Shown: positions 41,098-50,407, counted from the first letter of the stretch. The stretch is 64,000 nt of DNA from JABDIP01 sp965250245 (GCA_965250245.1 OZ252296.1:2542001-2606000); one strand, 5' to 3'. Program-made: numbers and translations. Notes: generated by a model from the letters alone, not told the origin.

Positions 41098-41591
41098 GGC
41101 CCGTATCCCAGCCACCGGCTCAGCAGCCACAGCGCCAGCGCGGCGTAGAGGCCGGCGAAAATGTCGTCCAGCATGACGCCGAGCCCGCCCGGCACCTTGC
41201 GGTCGGCCCAGGAGGCCGGCCAGGGCTTGGTGATGTCGGTCAGGCGGAAGAGCAGGAATCCGATCAGGTAGTAGCGCCAATCGACGGCCACCACCGCCAG
41301 GGTGACCCATTGGCCGGTCACCTCGTCGATGACGATGGCGCTGGAGTCCTTCTCCCCGGACTTGCCGATGTGATCTGAGGCCCAGACGCCGATCGCGAAG
41401 GCGATCGCGGCGGCCGGCAGCAGGGCCCAGGGGCTTACGAACCAGGCGATGGCGGCGGCGAAGGGTAGGGCGGCCAGGGAGCCCCAGGTGCCGGACGCGA
41501 TGCCGATCAGCCCGGTGCCGAACCAGGTCGCGGCGATCGTGGCGGGATGCCAGAAGGTGATGCCGGCGGGCAGGGGGCGGACGAGGCGCAT
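41082..41591 (-). CDS. pgpA: Phosphatidylglycerophosphatase A
   Basis: Dephosphorylates phosphatidylglycerol phosphate to phosphatidylglycerol in the inner membrane. 169 residues with four hydrophobic segments, the opening ATWFGTGLIGIASGTWGSLAALP, the acidic block KDSSAIVIDEVTGQWVTLAV (the likely metal and catalytic region) and LIGFLLFRLTDITKPWP. Ten bases downstream of ispDF on the minus strand and overlapping pncC. Confidence 0.93.
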   Translation of the reverse strand: MRLVRPLPAGITFWHPATIAATWFGTGLIGIASGTWGSLAALPFAAAIAWFVSPWALLPAAAIAFAIGVWASDHIGKSGEKDSSAIVIDEVTGQWVTLAVVAVDWRYYLIGFLLFRLTDITKPWPASWADRKVPGGLGVMLDDIFAGLYAALALWLLSRWLGYGPWLAS

Positions 41592-41600
41592 GGGCGCGGG

Positions 41601-42767
41601 TCAGGCCGCGCCCGGCGGCAGCCGCAGGGTCGCCGTGGCCTGGGCAGCGATGCCCTCGCCACGGCCAGTGAAGCCGAGGCCTTCGCTGGTGGTCGCCTTG
41701 ACGCTGACCGCGACGCCGGGGCCGAGGATCTCGCCGATCCGCGCCTTCATGGCGTCGCGATGCGGCCCCACCTTGGGCCGCTCGCAGATCAGGGTCACGT
41801 CCACATGGATGACGCGGCCGCCGACACTGGTCGCCATCTCCGCCGCGTGGCGCAGGAAGGCGGCGGAATCCTGTCCCTTCCAGCGCGGGTCGCTGGGTGG
41901 GAAATGCTGGCCGATGTCGCCGGCGCCGAGCGCCCCGAGGATGGCGTCGGTGATCGCGTGCAGGCCGACATCGCCGTCGGAATGGGCGACCAGGCCCTTG
42001 TCGTGGGGAATGGTGATGCCGCACAGGGTGACATGGTCGCCAGGGCCGAAGGCGTGCACGTCGAAGCCGTTGCCGACCCGGATGTCGCCGGCGCGGGCGG
42101 TGAGCAGGGCCTCGGCCCGGGACAGATCCTCTTCGGTGGTCACTTTCAGATTGTCCTCGTTTCCCGGAACCAGCGCGACCGGCAGGCCGATCCGCTCTGC
42201 CACCGCCGCGTCGTCCGTGATCTCGCCCTCGGCCGCGTCCCGATGCGCCTGCAGGATCATGTCATAGGCGAACCCCTGGGGCGTCTGGGCCCGCCACAGC
42301 CCGGCCCGGTCGACGGTGCCGGCGCTGACGCCCTCGCGTTCGCGCTTCAGGGTATCGACCACCGGCACCGCGGCGATGGCGGCCGGCGAGGCGTCCAGGG
42401 CCCGGCGTACCCGGTCGATGGTCCCGGTGTCGGTGAGTGGCCGGACACCGTCCTGGACAAGCACGAATCCCGGTGGGGCCGGGCTCAGAGCCTCAAGACC
42501 ATGTCGCACCGAGGCCTGGCGGGACGGCCCGCCTTCGATCGGTTCGCCGACGTCGAGCCCATCCAGTGCCGCCAGGCACAGGGCACGATGGTCGGGGTTG
42601 ATCACCAGGCGGACCCGGTCGACCGCCGGATGGGCCAGGAAGGTCTCCACCGTGTGCCGGAGGACCGGTTTGCCGGCCAGCAGGCGGTACTGCTTGGGCG
42701 TGTCGCCGCCGAACCGCTCGCCGCTGCCGGCGGCCATGATCAGGGCGGCGCAATCCGCTTGGCTCAT
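41601..42767 (-). CDS. ispDF: Bifunctional IspDF (MEP pathway)
   Basis: Fusion of 2-C-methyl-D-erythritol 4-phosphate cytidylyltransferase and 2-C-methyl-D-erythritol 2,4-cyclodiphosphate synthase, steps 3 and 5 of non-mevalonate isoprenoid synthesis. 388 residues. The IspD part (1-225) opens AALIMAAGSGERFGGDTPKQY, with VLVQDGVRPL and LWRAQTPQGF. The IspF part (from about 230) has IRVGNGFDVHAFGPGD (metal Asp and His), GLVAHSDGDVGLHAITDAILGALGAGDIGQHFP and KATTSEGLGFTGRGEGIAAQA. Fused IspDF is a typical alphaproteobacterial form. No strong ribosome site is visible before ATG 42767, but it begins the usual N-terminus. Confidence 0.97.
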   Translation of the reverse strand: MSQADCAALIMAAGSGERFGGDTPKQYRLLAGKPVLRHTVETFLAHPAVDRVRLVINPDHRALCLAALDGLDVGEPIEGGPSRQASVRHGLEALSPAPPGFVLVQDGVRPLTDTGTIDRVRRALDASPAAIAAVPVVDTLKREREGVSAGTVDRAGLWRAQTPQGFAYDMILQAHRDAAEGEITDDAAVAERIGLPVALVPGNEDNLKVTTEEDLSRAEALLTARAGDIRVGNGFDVHAFGPGDHVTLCGITIPHDKGLVAHSDGDVGLHAITDAILGALGAGDIGQHFPPSDPRWKGQDSAAFLRHAAEMATSVGGRVIHVDVTLICERPKVGPHRDAMKARIGEILGPGVAVSVKATTSEGLGFTGRGEGIAAQATATLRLPPGAA

Positions 42768-42855
42768 CGGGAATCCGGCCGTTTGAAACAGACGCGCGAG
42801 CCTACTGAGTCGGCCATTTGGGGCCAAGCGCAATGCGCCGTGCCGCCGGAATTGT

Positions 42856-42919
42856 CTATAAATACGGGGACAGTATACTTATCTTTTATAAGATAAGTAT
42901 ACTGTCCCCGTATTTATAG
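42856..42919. repeat. 64-bp perfect palindrome with 4-base loop
   Basis: Two 30-bp arms, 42856-42885 and 42890-42919, are exact complements around the loop TTAT. Each arm contains AATACGGGGACAGTATACTT. Much AT-richer than the neighbouring genes. It lies in the ispDF-dusB divergent gap and ends four bases before a candidate -35 for dusB. The GGGGACAG core resembles sequences I know next to REP-associated/IS200-like Y1 transposase genes, but no transposase is nearby. Confidence 0.9.
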
Positions 42920-42922
42920 CGC

Positions 42923-42950
42923 TTGAAATGCCGACCGGCCATGGTATTTT
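42923..42950 (+). promoter_or_regulatory. Candidate dusB-ntr operon promoter
   Basis: TTGAAA (42923-42928), 16 bases, TATTTT (42945-42950), 40 bases before the dusB ATG and directly next to the 64-bp palindrome. Confidence 0.5.
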
Positions 42951-42990
42951 CCTGCCCAAAATGAGTGCACATCAATTGGACGCCTAAAAA

Positions 42991-43977
42991 ATGGGCATTT
43001 CTGTGGGGTCCGTTGCGATCGACGACCCCGTGATCCTCGCGCCGATGTCCGGCGTGACCGACCGGCCGTTCCGCGAGATCGTGCGCGGGCAGGGGGCCGG
43101 TCTGGTCGTTTCGGAGATGATCGCCAGCCAGGAGATGGTTCGGGCGGCGCGCGCCTCCATGCGCAGCAGCACCGATTGCGCCGAGGAATACCCCATGGCT
43201 GTGCAGCTCGCCGGCCATGACCCGGAAATCATGGCCGAGGCGGCGCGGCTCAATGTCGACCGCGGCGCGGCGATCATCGACATCAATTTCGGCTGCCCGG
43301 TGAAGAAGGTGGTGAACAAGCTGGCCGGCTCGGCGCTGATGCGCGACGAACCCCTGGCGGGCCGCATCCTGGAAGCCACCGTGAAGGCGGTCGATGTGCC
43401 GGTGACCCTGAAGATGCGCACCGGCTGGGACGCGGAAAACCGCAACGCGCCGGCCCTGGCGCGGATCGCCGAGCAAAGCGGCATCCGGATGATCACCGTG
43501 CATGGCCGCACCCGCTGCCAGCTCTACCAAGGGACCGCGGACTGGCGGTTCATCCGGGAGGTCAAGGCGACGGTGTCCATCCCGGTGATCGCCAATGGCG
43601 ACATCACCAGCTTCGAGGATGTCGACCGCTGCCTGGCCGAGAGCGGCGCCGACGGGGTGATGATCGGACGCGGCACCCAGGGGCGGCCCTGGTTCCTGTC
43701 CCAGGTCATGCACTATCTGCGCACCGGCGAGCGGCGCGCCGATCCGCCGATAGCGGCGCGGCGCGCGGTCGTGCGCCAGCATTACGAGGCGATCCTGAGC
43801 CATTACGGCATCGGCAAGGGGGTGCGCATCGCCCGCAAGCATCTGGGCTGGTACGCGTCCGGGCTGCGGGATGCCGCCCGTTTCCGGGCGCAAGTGAACC
43901 GGACGGATGAGCCGCAGCGGGTACGGGACCTGATCGACGCCGTGTTCTCCGGCGACGGCATGGCGCTGGCGGCATGA
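42991..43977 (+). CDS. dusB: tRNA-dihydrouridine synthase B (NifR3)
   Basis: FMN enzyme that reduces uridine to dihydrouridine in tRNA. 328 residues: VILAPMSGVTDRPFREIVRG, IDINFGCPVKKVVNKLAGSALMR (catalytic Cys in FGCPVKK), PVTLKMRTGWDAENRNA, ITVHGRTRCQLYQG, IPVIANGDITSFEDVDRCL and GADGVMIGRGTQGRPW. The gene, long called nifR3, is the usual first cistron of the ntrBC operon in alphaproteobacteria. It overlaps ntrB by four bases (ATGA). The ribosome site is poor. Confidence 0.97.
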   Translation: MGISVGSVAIDDPVILAPMSGVTDRPFREIVRGQGAGLVVSEMIASQEMVRAARASMRSSTDCAEEYPMAVQLAGHDPEIMAEAARLNVDRGAAIIDINFGCPVKKVVNKLAGSALMRDEPLAGRILEATVKAVDVPVTLKMRTGWDAENRNAPALARIAEQSGIRMITVHGRTRCQLYQGTADWRFIREVKATVSIPVIANGDITSFEDVDRCLAESGADGVMIGRGTQGRPWFLSQVMHYLRTGERRADPPIAARRAVVRQHYEAILSHYGIGKGVRIARKHLGWYASGLRDAARFRAQVNRTDEPQRVRDLIDAVFSGDGMALAA

Positions 43978-45110
43978 CGGCGCGCAAGCCCCGCGACCTG
44001 CGCCGCGAGGCGTCCGGGATCGATCCGTGGCAGCTGGTGAACGCCCTGCCCGAGGCGGTGCTGGTGCTCGATGCCGACGGGGTCATCCGCTTCGTCAACC
44101 TGGATGCCCAGCGCTTCCTGCAGGCCGGCGAGGCGATGCTGCTGGGTCAGAGACTGAGCGACTGGCTGCCGGAGGACAGCCCGATCTTCTCCCTGATCCG
44201 TCAGGCCCTGGCCGAGGGCAGCAGCATGTCGGAATACGGACTGACCCTGGAGACACCGCGCATCGGCGCGCATCTGGTGACCGCCAGCGTGGCGCCGATC
44301 GGCGATCCGCCCAGCCAGCTCGTGGTCTCGATCCGCGAGATCTCCATCGCCCAGCGCTTCGACAACCAGTTCAGCACCCGCAACGCCGCCCGATCGGTCA
44401 CCGCCATGTCGGCAATGCTGGCCCATGAGGTGAAGAACCCGCTCTCCGGCATCCGCGGCGCGGCGCAATTGCTGGAGCAGGCGGCGGCCGAGGGCGACCG
44501 GGAGCTGACCCGGCTGATCTGCGACGAGGCCGATCGCATCGTCGCCCTGGTCAACCGCATGGAGGCCTTCGCCGACAGCGGCCCGATCCCGCGCGAGCCG
44601 ATTAACATCCACCAGGTACTGGAACGGGTGCGGCGGCTGGCGGAGAACGGTTTCGCCCGCCATGTGCGCTTCACCGAGCATTACGACCCCTCGCTGCCGC
44701 CGGTCTTCGGCAACCGCGACCAGCTGGTCCAGGTGTTCCTGAACCTGGTGAAGAACGCCGCGGAGGCGGTGCCGGCCAATGGCGGCGAGATCGTCATCGC
44801 CACGGGCTACCAGCGCGGCGTCAGCATCGCCGTGCCCGGCACCAACCAGCGCACCAACCTGCCGCTGGCGATCACCATCCGCGACAACGGACCGGGCATT
44901 CCCGAGGATTTGCAGGCGCATCTGTTCGATCCCTTCGTGACCACCAAGAAGAACGGCAGCGGGCTGGGCCTGGCGCTGGTGGCCAAGGTGATCGGCGACC
45001 ATGGCGGCGTCATCGAATGCCAGAGCCGGCCGCGGCGGACGACCTTCAAGACCTGGCTGCCCATGCACCCGGATGTCGAGGCGACGCGCACCGAAACGGA
45101 GGCCGCGTGA
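43974..45110 (+). CDS. ntrB: Nitrogen regulation sensor kinase NtrB
   Basis: Cytosolic histidine kinase/phosphatase that, with PII, sets NtrC phosphorylation in response to nitrogen status. 378 residues: N-terminal PAS domain (about 15-125, LVNALPEAVLVLDADGVIRFVN), dimerisation helix with His151 in LAHEVKNPLSGIRGAAQLLE, and an ATPase domain with N box LVQVFLNLVKNAAEAV, G1 DNGPGIPED, and G2 KKNGSGLGLALVAKVI. No membrane segment. The start overlaps dusB, and the stop overlaps the ntrC start (TGATG). Confidence 0.96.
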   Translation: MTARKPRDLRREASGIDPWQLVNALPEAVLVLDADGVIRFVNLDAQRFLQAGEAMLLGQRLSDWLPEDSPIFSLIRQALAEGSSMSEYGLTLETPRIGAHLVTASVAPIGDPPSQLVVSIREISIAQRFDNQFSTRNAARSVTAMSAMLAHEVKNPLSGIRGAAQLLEQAAAEGDRELTRLICDEADRIVALVNRMEAFADSGPIPREPINIHQVLERVRRLAENGFARHVRFTEHYDPSLPPVFGNRDQLVQVFLNLVKNAAEAVPANGGEIVIATGYQRGVSIAVPGTNQRTNLPLAITIRDNGPGIPEDLQAHLFDPFVTTKKNGSGLGLALVAKVIGDHGGVIECQSRPRRTTFKTWLPMHPDVEATRTETEAA

Positions 45111-46561
45111 TGGCCACATCGACGATCCTGGTGGCCGATGACGATCGCGGCATTCGCACCGTCCTGAACCAGGCACTGGGCCGGCTGGGGCACGATGTGC
45201 GCACCACCGGCAACGCGGCGACCCTGTGGCGCTGGGTGGAGGATGGCGACGGCGACCTGGTGATCACCGACGTGGTGATGCCGGACGAGAACGGGCTCGA
45301 CCTGATCCCGCGCATCAAGCGGGTGCGCCCGGAGCTGCGCGTCATCGTCATGAGCGCCCAGAACACACTGCTCACCGCCGTGCGGGCGACCGAGCGCGGC
45401 GCATTCGAATACCTGCCCAAGCCCTTCGACCTGAACGAGTTGGTCGCCGTGGTCGGCCGCGCCCTGACCGCGCCGCCGGCCAATGACAGCGGCAAGGCCG
45501 AGGAGCCGGCCGCCGAGACCGGCGAGGCCCTGCCGCTGATCGGCCGCTCCGCGGCGATGCAGGAGATCTACCGGGTCATGGCCCGGCTGATGCCGACCGA
45601 CCTGACCGTCATGATCAGCGGCGAGAGCGGTACCGGCAAGGAGCTGGTAGCCCGCGCCCTGCATGATTACGGCAAGCGCCGCAACGGCCCCTTCGTCGCC
45701 ATCAACATGGCGGCGATCCCCCGCGAGCTGATCGAATCCGAGCTGTTCGGCCATGAGAAGGGCGCCTTCACCGGCGCCACGGCCCGCTCCAGCGGCCGAT
45801 TCGAGCAGGCCCAGGGCGGCACGCTGTTCCTGGACGAGATCGGCGACATGCCGATGGAGGCCCAGACCCGGCTGCTGCGGGTGCTGCAGGAGGGCGAATA
45901 CACCACGGTCGGCGGCCGGGTGCCGATGAAGGCGGATGTGCGGATCATCGCCGCCACCCACCGCGATCTGCGCCACGCCATCCGCCAGGGCATCTTCCGT
46001 GAGGACCTGTATTACCGGCTGGCGGTGGTGCCGATCCGCCTGCCGCCGCTGCGCCACCGCACCGAGGACATCGCGGCACTCACCCATCACTTCCTGGCCC
46101 AGGCGGCGGCGGAGGGGCTGCCGGTCAAATCCCTGGACGCCACCGCCATGGCGCGGCTGTCGCAGTACCAGTGGCCCGGCAATGTCCGCGAGCTGGAGAA
46201 TTTGGTGCGCCGGTTGGCGGCGCTCTATTCCCAGGAAGTGATCGGCCTGGACGTGGTCGAATCGGAGCTGGCCGAGGTCGAGCCGCCGGCCGCCGAGGCC
46301 GACGACCGCCGCAATGAGGGCCTGTCCGGCGCGGTCGAGCGCCAGCTGAAGGAGTATTTTGCCGCCCACAAGGATGGGCTGCCTGCCGCCGGGCTCTACG
46401 ACCGGGTGCTGCACGAGGTGGAGCGGCCGCTGATCACGCTCAGCCTGGCAGCCACTGGCGGCAACCAGATCAAGGCCGCAGCGCTTCTCGGCCTCAATCG
46501 CAACACATTGCGCAAGAAGATCCGCGAGTTAGACATCCAGGTGGTGCGCGGCCTAAGATGA
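45110..46561 (+). CDS. ntrC: Nitrogen regulation response regulator NtrC
   Basis: Sigma-54-dependent activator of nitrogen assimilation genes. 483 residues: a receiver with Asp54 in LVITDVVMPDENGL, and an AAA+ domain with Walker A GESGTGKELVARALH, the sigma-54 contact loop ELFGHEKGAFTGA and Walker B GGTLFLDEIGDMP. The C-terminal Fis-type HTH reads GGNQIKAAALLGLNRNTLRKKIREL. The GAFTGA loop is intact, in contrast to NtrX below. ATG 45110 shares a base with the ntrB stop. Upstream frame extension lacks similarity. Confidence 0.97.
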   Translation: MATSTILVADDDRGIRTVLNQALGRLGHDVRTTGNAATLWRWVEDGDGDLVITDVVMPDENGLDLIPRIKRVRPELRVIVMSAQNTLLTAVRATERGAFEYLPKPFDLNELVAVVGRALTAPPANDSGKAEEPAAETGEALPLIGRSAAMQEIYRVMARLMPTDLTVMISGESGTGKELVARALHDYGKRRNGPFVAINMAAIPRELIESELFGHEKGAFTGATARSSGRFEQAQGGTLFLDEIGDMPMEAQTRLLRVLQEGEYTTVGGRVPMKADVRIIAATHRDLRHAIRQGIFREDLYYRLAVVPIRLPPLRHRTEDIAALTHHFLAQAAAEGLPVKSLDATAMARLSQYQWPGNVRELENLVRRLAALYSQEVIGLDVVESELAEVEPPAAEADDRRNEGLSGAVERQLKEYFAAHKDGLPAAGLYDRVLHEVERPLITLSLAATGGNQIKAAALLGLNRNTLRKKIRELDIQVVRGLR

Positions 46562-46674
46562 CCGCGCCTGGGATGTGAGGCCCGGATCTTGAGCTTGTCC
46601 GAAGTCGTGCCAATGGCCACATGGGCCGCGGAGGCGCCTGCGCGCCGGCCCGTCGGACGCACCGCGATGCAGCC

Positions 46675-48942
46675 ATGACCAGCGAGATCGCCGACTCCTC
46701 TCCCACGGTCCTTCGCCAATTGGCCATCTGGGCGGCCCGGGCCGGGCTGGCCAACAAGCTCGCCATTCTGCTGACCGTGGCGGCCCTGGCGGCCGGCGTG
46801 GCGACCTATCTGGCGCTGACCGAGAGCCCGGCGCTGGGCGGCGACGCCGACACGGTCTACCTGCTGCTGAACCTGGACCTGGCGATCCTGCTGCTGCTCA
46901 GCCTGGTGATCGGCCGGCGGATCCTGCTGTTGTGGCTACGGCGGCGGCGCGGCATCGCCGGATCGCGGCTGCACGCCCAGCTCGTGGCCCTGTTCAGCGT
47001 GCTGGCGGTGGCACCGGCGATCATCGTCGCGGCGTTCTCCGCGCTGGTCTTCTATCTCGGCGTCCAATCCTGGTTCTCCGAGCGGGTCAGCACCGCCATC
47101 AACGAATCCCTGTCGGTCGCCCAGGCCTATCTGGCCGAGCATCAGCAGACCCTGCGGGCCGACGCGCTGTCGATGGCCAACGACCTGAACCGGGAGATGC
47201 CACGTCTGGTCGACGACTCGCCCTTCTTCAACCAGATGGTCTCCACCCAGGCGATCCTGCGTGGCCTGAGCGAGGCGCTGATCTTCGACCGCAGCGGCCG
47301 CACCCTGGCGCGCTCCAACCTCACCTTCACCCTGCAGTTCGAGCAGATCTCCGACAATCTGCTGGAGCAGGCCCGCCAGGGCGACGTGGTGCTGCTGACC
47401 AACGAGGCCGACGACCGGGTGCGGGCGCTGATCCAGCTCGACCGGTTCGTCGACACCTATCTGCTGATCGGCCGGCTGGTGGAGCCGCAGGTGATCGGCC
47501 ACATGGTGCGCTCCCAGGGCGCGGTCGCCGAGTACCAGCAGCTCGAGAGCCGGCGCTCGACCATCCAGATCACCTTCACCCTGATCTATGTCGTCGTGGC
47601 GGTGCTGCTGATGCTGGTGGCGGTGTGGATCGGCCTGGTCTTCGCCGACACCCTGGTGACGCCGATCGGCGCCCTGATCGGCGCGGCAGAACGGGTGAGG
47701 GCCGGCGACCTCACCGCCCGGGTCGAGGCGCCGGCCAAGGGCGACGAGCTCGGCAAGCTGTCCCGCGCCTTCAACCGCATGACCAGTCAGCTGGAGAGCC
47801 AGCAGCGCGAGCTGATCGAGGCCAACCGACAGCTCGACTTGCGCCGTCGGTTCACCGAGACGGTGCTGGCCGGCGTCTCCGCCGGTGTGCTGGGCCTGGA
47901 CGAGAACACCCGCATCAACCTGCCGAACCGCTCCGCCACCGAGCTGCTGGGCCTGAGCCTGGAGGCGCTGGCTGGCCAGACGCTGACCGATGTGGTGCCG
48001 GAGATGAGCGATTTGATGGCCCAGAGCCGGCGGCGGCCCACCAAGCTGGTGGAGGGGCAGGTGATCATCCAGCGCGGTACCGTCCGCCGCACCCTGCTGG
48101 TCCGCATCGCCCCGGAGCGGGTCCAGGGCGAGGTGCGCGGCTACGTCGTCACCTTCGACGACGTCAGCGAGCTGCTCTCCGCCCAGCGCAAGGCGGCCTG
48201 GGCCGACGTCGCCCGCCGCATCGCGCATGAGATGAAGAACCCGCTGACCCCGATCCAACTCTCCGCCGAGCGGCTGAAGCGGAAATACCTGAAGCAGATC
48301 GAATCCGATCCGGAGACCTTCGTCACCTGCACCGACACCATCATCCGCCAGGTCGGCGATATCGGCCGCATGGTGGACGAGTTCTCCTCCTTCGCGCGCA
48401 TGCCGGCACCGGTGATCCAGACCGAGGATATCGCCCAGATCGTCGAGCAGGCGGTCTTCCTGCAGCGCAACGCCCATCGGCGGATCGAGTTCGTGGTCTC
48501 GACGCCGCCGGAGCCGCCGATGGTGCAATGCGATGCCCGCCTGGTGTCGCAGGCCCTGACCAATCTGCTGCAGAACGCGGTCGACGCCATCACCGGCGCG
48601 CGCGACGGCGGCGCCGGCCGCCAGCCGAAGGGCCGGGTCGACATCGGCCTGTCCACCGACGACACCACCGCGATCGTCACCGTGGAGGACAACGGTCCCG
48701 GTCTGCCGGCGGAGGACCGCGACCGGCTGACCGAGCCCTATGTCACTACCCGCAGTCGCGGGACCGGATTGGGCCTCGCCATCGTGAAGAAAATCATGGA
48801 AGATCACGGCGGCCGATTGCTCTTGGCGGATCGCGACGGGGGCGGAGCGCGGGTCCAGCTGGTGTTCCAGAGCCCCGAGGGCGCGGCCGCCGCGAACCGG
48901 AAATCCCGGACGAAGCCGAAGAAGAAAGCCGCGGGCAGCTGA
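46675..48942 (+). CDS. ntrY: Membrane sensor histidine kinase NtrY
   Basis: Partner kinase of NtrX, linked in alphaproteobacteria to nitrogen, redox and envelope control. 755 residues: two N-terminal membrane segments close together (about 20-42 and 54-80), a third near 100-125, and an extracytoplasmic domain of about 165 residues. A fourth membrane segment lies around 300-325, followed by HAMP (FADTLVTPIGALIGAAERVR), a PAS domain, and a kinase with the His in IAHEMKNPLTPIQLSAERL. ATPase boxes are LVSQALTNLLQNAVDAI, DNGPGLPAEDRDRL and RGTGLGLAIVKKIMEDHGG. The start at ATG 46675 fits the domain layout, although an in-frame ATG at 46621 exists. Gap to ntrX is three bases. Confidence 0.95.
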   Translation: MTSEIADSSPTVLRQLAIWAARAGLANKLAILLTVAALAAGVATYLALTESPALGGDADTVYLLLNLDLAILLLLSLVIGRRILLLWLRRRRGIAGSRLHAQLVALFSVLAVAPAIIVAAFSALVFYLGVQSWFSERVSTAINESLSVAQAYLAEHQQTLRADALSMANDLNREMPRLVDDSPFFNQMVSTQAILRGLSEALIFDRSGRTLARSNLTFTLQFEQISDNLLEQARQGDVVLLTNEADDRVRALIQLDRFVDTYLLIGRLVEPQVIGHMVRSQGAVAEYQQLESRRSTIQITFTLIYVVVAVLLMLVAVWIGLVFADTLVTPIGALIGAAERVRAGDLTARVEAPAKGDELGKLSRAFNRMTSQLESQQRELIEANRQLDLRRRFTETVLAGVSAGVLGLDENTRINLPNRSATELLGLSLEALAGQTLTDVVPEMSDLMAQSRRRPTKLVEGQVIIQRGTVRRTLLVRIAPERVQGEVRGYVVTFDDVSELLSAQRKAAWADVARRIAHEMKNPLTPIQLSAERLKRKYLKQIESDPETFVTCTDTIIRQVGDIGRMVDEFSSFARMPAPVIQTEDIAQIVEQAVFLQRNAHRRIEFVVSTPPEPPMVQCDARLVSQALTNLLQNAVDAITGARDGGAGRQPKGRVDIGLSTDDTTAIVTVEDNGPGLPAEDRDRLTEPYVTTRSRGTGLGLAIVKKIMEDHGGRLLLADRDGGGARVQLVFQSPEGAAAANRKSRTKPKKKAAGS

Positions 48943-48945
48943 TCC

Positions 48946-50358
48946 ATGGCGCACGACATCCTGGTCGTCGACGATGAGGACGACATTCGCCTGCTGATCC
49001 GGGGCATCCTGGAGGATGAGGGCAACACCACCCGCGAGGCGGCCAATGCCGACCAGGCGCTGGCCGAGCTGGACAACCGCCAGCCGAGCCTTGTGGTGCT
49101 GGATGTCTGGCTGCAGGGCAGCCGCCTGGACGGGCTGCAGATCCTGGATGAGGTGCGCAAGCGCTTCCCCGAACTGCCGGTGCTCATGATCAGCGGCCAC
49201 GGCAACATCGAGATGGCCGTCAACGCCATCAAGAACGGCGCCTACGACTTCATCGAGAAGCCCTTCAAGTCCGACCGGCTGCTGCTGATGGTCGAGCGCG
49301 CCATCGAGGCCGCCAAGCTGAAGCGCGAGGTGGTCGAGCTGCGCAGCCGCGCCGGTGCGCAGGACGATCTGATCGGCGAGTCGCCGGCCATCCTGCAGCT
49401 TCGCCAGCAGATCGAGCGGGTCGCCCCGACCGGCAGCCGGGTGCTGATCACCGGCCCGGCCGGGGTCGGCAAGGAGGTGGTGGCGCGCCAGCTCCATAGC
49501 CGCTCGCGCCGCGCCGACGGGCCCTTCGTGGTGCTGAACTGTGCCGCCATGTCGCCGGACCGGCTGGAGGAGGAGCTGTTCGGCACCGAGACCGCCATCG
49601 ATGGCGGCGATGGGCCGCGCAAGGTCGGCACCTTCGAGATGGCCCATGGCGGCACGCTGCTGCTGGACGAGGTCGCCGACATGCCGCTGGCCACCCAGGG
49701 CAAGATCGTCCGGGTGCTGCAGGAACAGACCTTCACCCGGGTCGGCGGCGCCATCCGGGTCGAGGTCGATGTGCGGGTGATCGCCTCGTCGAACCGCGAC
49801 CTGCCGTCGGAGATCGAGGCCGGGCGTTTCCGCGAGGATCTGTTCTACCGGCTGAACGTGGTGCCGATCGCCATCGCGCCACTGTCGGAGCGGCGCGAGG
49901 ACATCCCGCTGCTGGCCGATCATTTCATGCGGAAATCGGCCGAGTCCCAGGGCCTGCCGGCACGCCACATCGCCGACGACGCGATGGCGGCGCTGCAGGC
50001 CTATGGCTGGCCCGGCAATGTCCGGCAGTTGCGCAATGTGGTCGACTGGCTGCTGATCATGGCCACCGGCGACAGCGCCGCGCCGATCCGCACCGACATG
50101 CTGCCGCCGGATATCGGCGCCATCACCCCGGCCTCGATGCGCTGGGACAAGGGCGGCGAAATCATGGGGCTGGCCCTGCGCGACGCCCGCGAGCTGTTCG
50201 AGCGGGAATACCTGATCGCCCAGGTCACCCGCTTCGGCGGCAACATCAGCCGCACGGCGGAGTTCGTCGGCATGGAACGCTCCGCCCTGCACCGCAAGCT
50301 GAAGAACCTCGGCGTCCATGGCGGCGCCGACCGGACCCAGAAACTGGCCGGGGAGTAG
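48946..50358 (+). CDS. ntrX: Response regulator NtrX
   Basis: NtrC-family regulator paired with NtrY. 470 residues: a receiver with Asp53 in LVVLDVWLQGSRLDG, an AAA+ domain with Walker A ITGPAGVGKEVVARQLH and Walker B GGTLLLDEVADMP, and a Fis-type HTH near the C-terminus (GGNISRTAEFVGMERSALHR). The region between Walker A and B reads ELFGTETAIDGGDGPRKVG where NtrC has GAFTGA, so sigma-54 activation is unlikely; other NtrX proteins are reported to act with sigma-70 RNA polymerase. Downstream a family B repeat separates it from trkA. Confidence 0.96.
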   Translation: MAHDILVVDDEDDIRLLIRGILEDEGNTTREAANADQALAELDNRQPSLVVLDVWLQGSRLDGLQILDEVRKRFPELPVLMISGHGNIEMAVNAIKNGAYDFIEKPFKSDRLLLMVERAIEAAKLKREVVELRSRAGAQDDLIGESPAILQLRQQIERVAPTGSRVLITGPAGVGKEVVARQLHSRSRRADGPFVVLNCAAMSPDRLEEELFGTETAIDGGDGPRKVGTFEMAHGGTLLLDEVADMPLATQGKIVRVLQEQTFTRVGGAIRVEVDVRVIASSNRDLPSEIEAGRFREDLFYRLNVVPIAIAPLSERREDIPLLADHFMRKSAESQGLPARHIADDAMAALQAYGWPGNVRQLRNVVDWLLIMATGDSAAPIRTDMLPPDIGAITPASMRWDKGGEIMGLALRDARELFEREYLIAQVTRFGGNISRTAEFVGMERSALHRKLKNLGVHGGADRTQKLAGE

Positions 50359-50407
50359 GGGAGACATGGAATTCTTGCCGCGGGTTCGTTCGTGCGTCTT
50401 CCCAACC

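Noticed and set aside
46936..50367. Very long open frame (over 1,100 codons) antisense to ntrY and ntrX
   Set aside because: High GC removes stop codons in the opposite frame; the translation is low-complexity His/Gln/Asp/Arg-rich and mirrors the real genes' codon positions.
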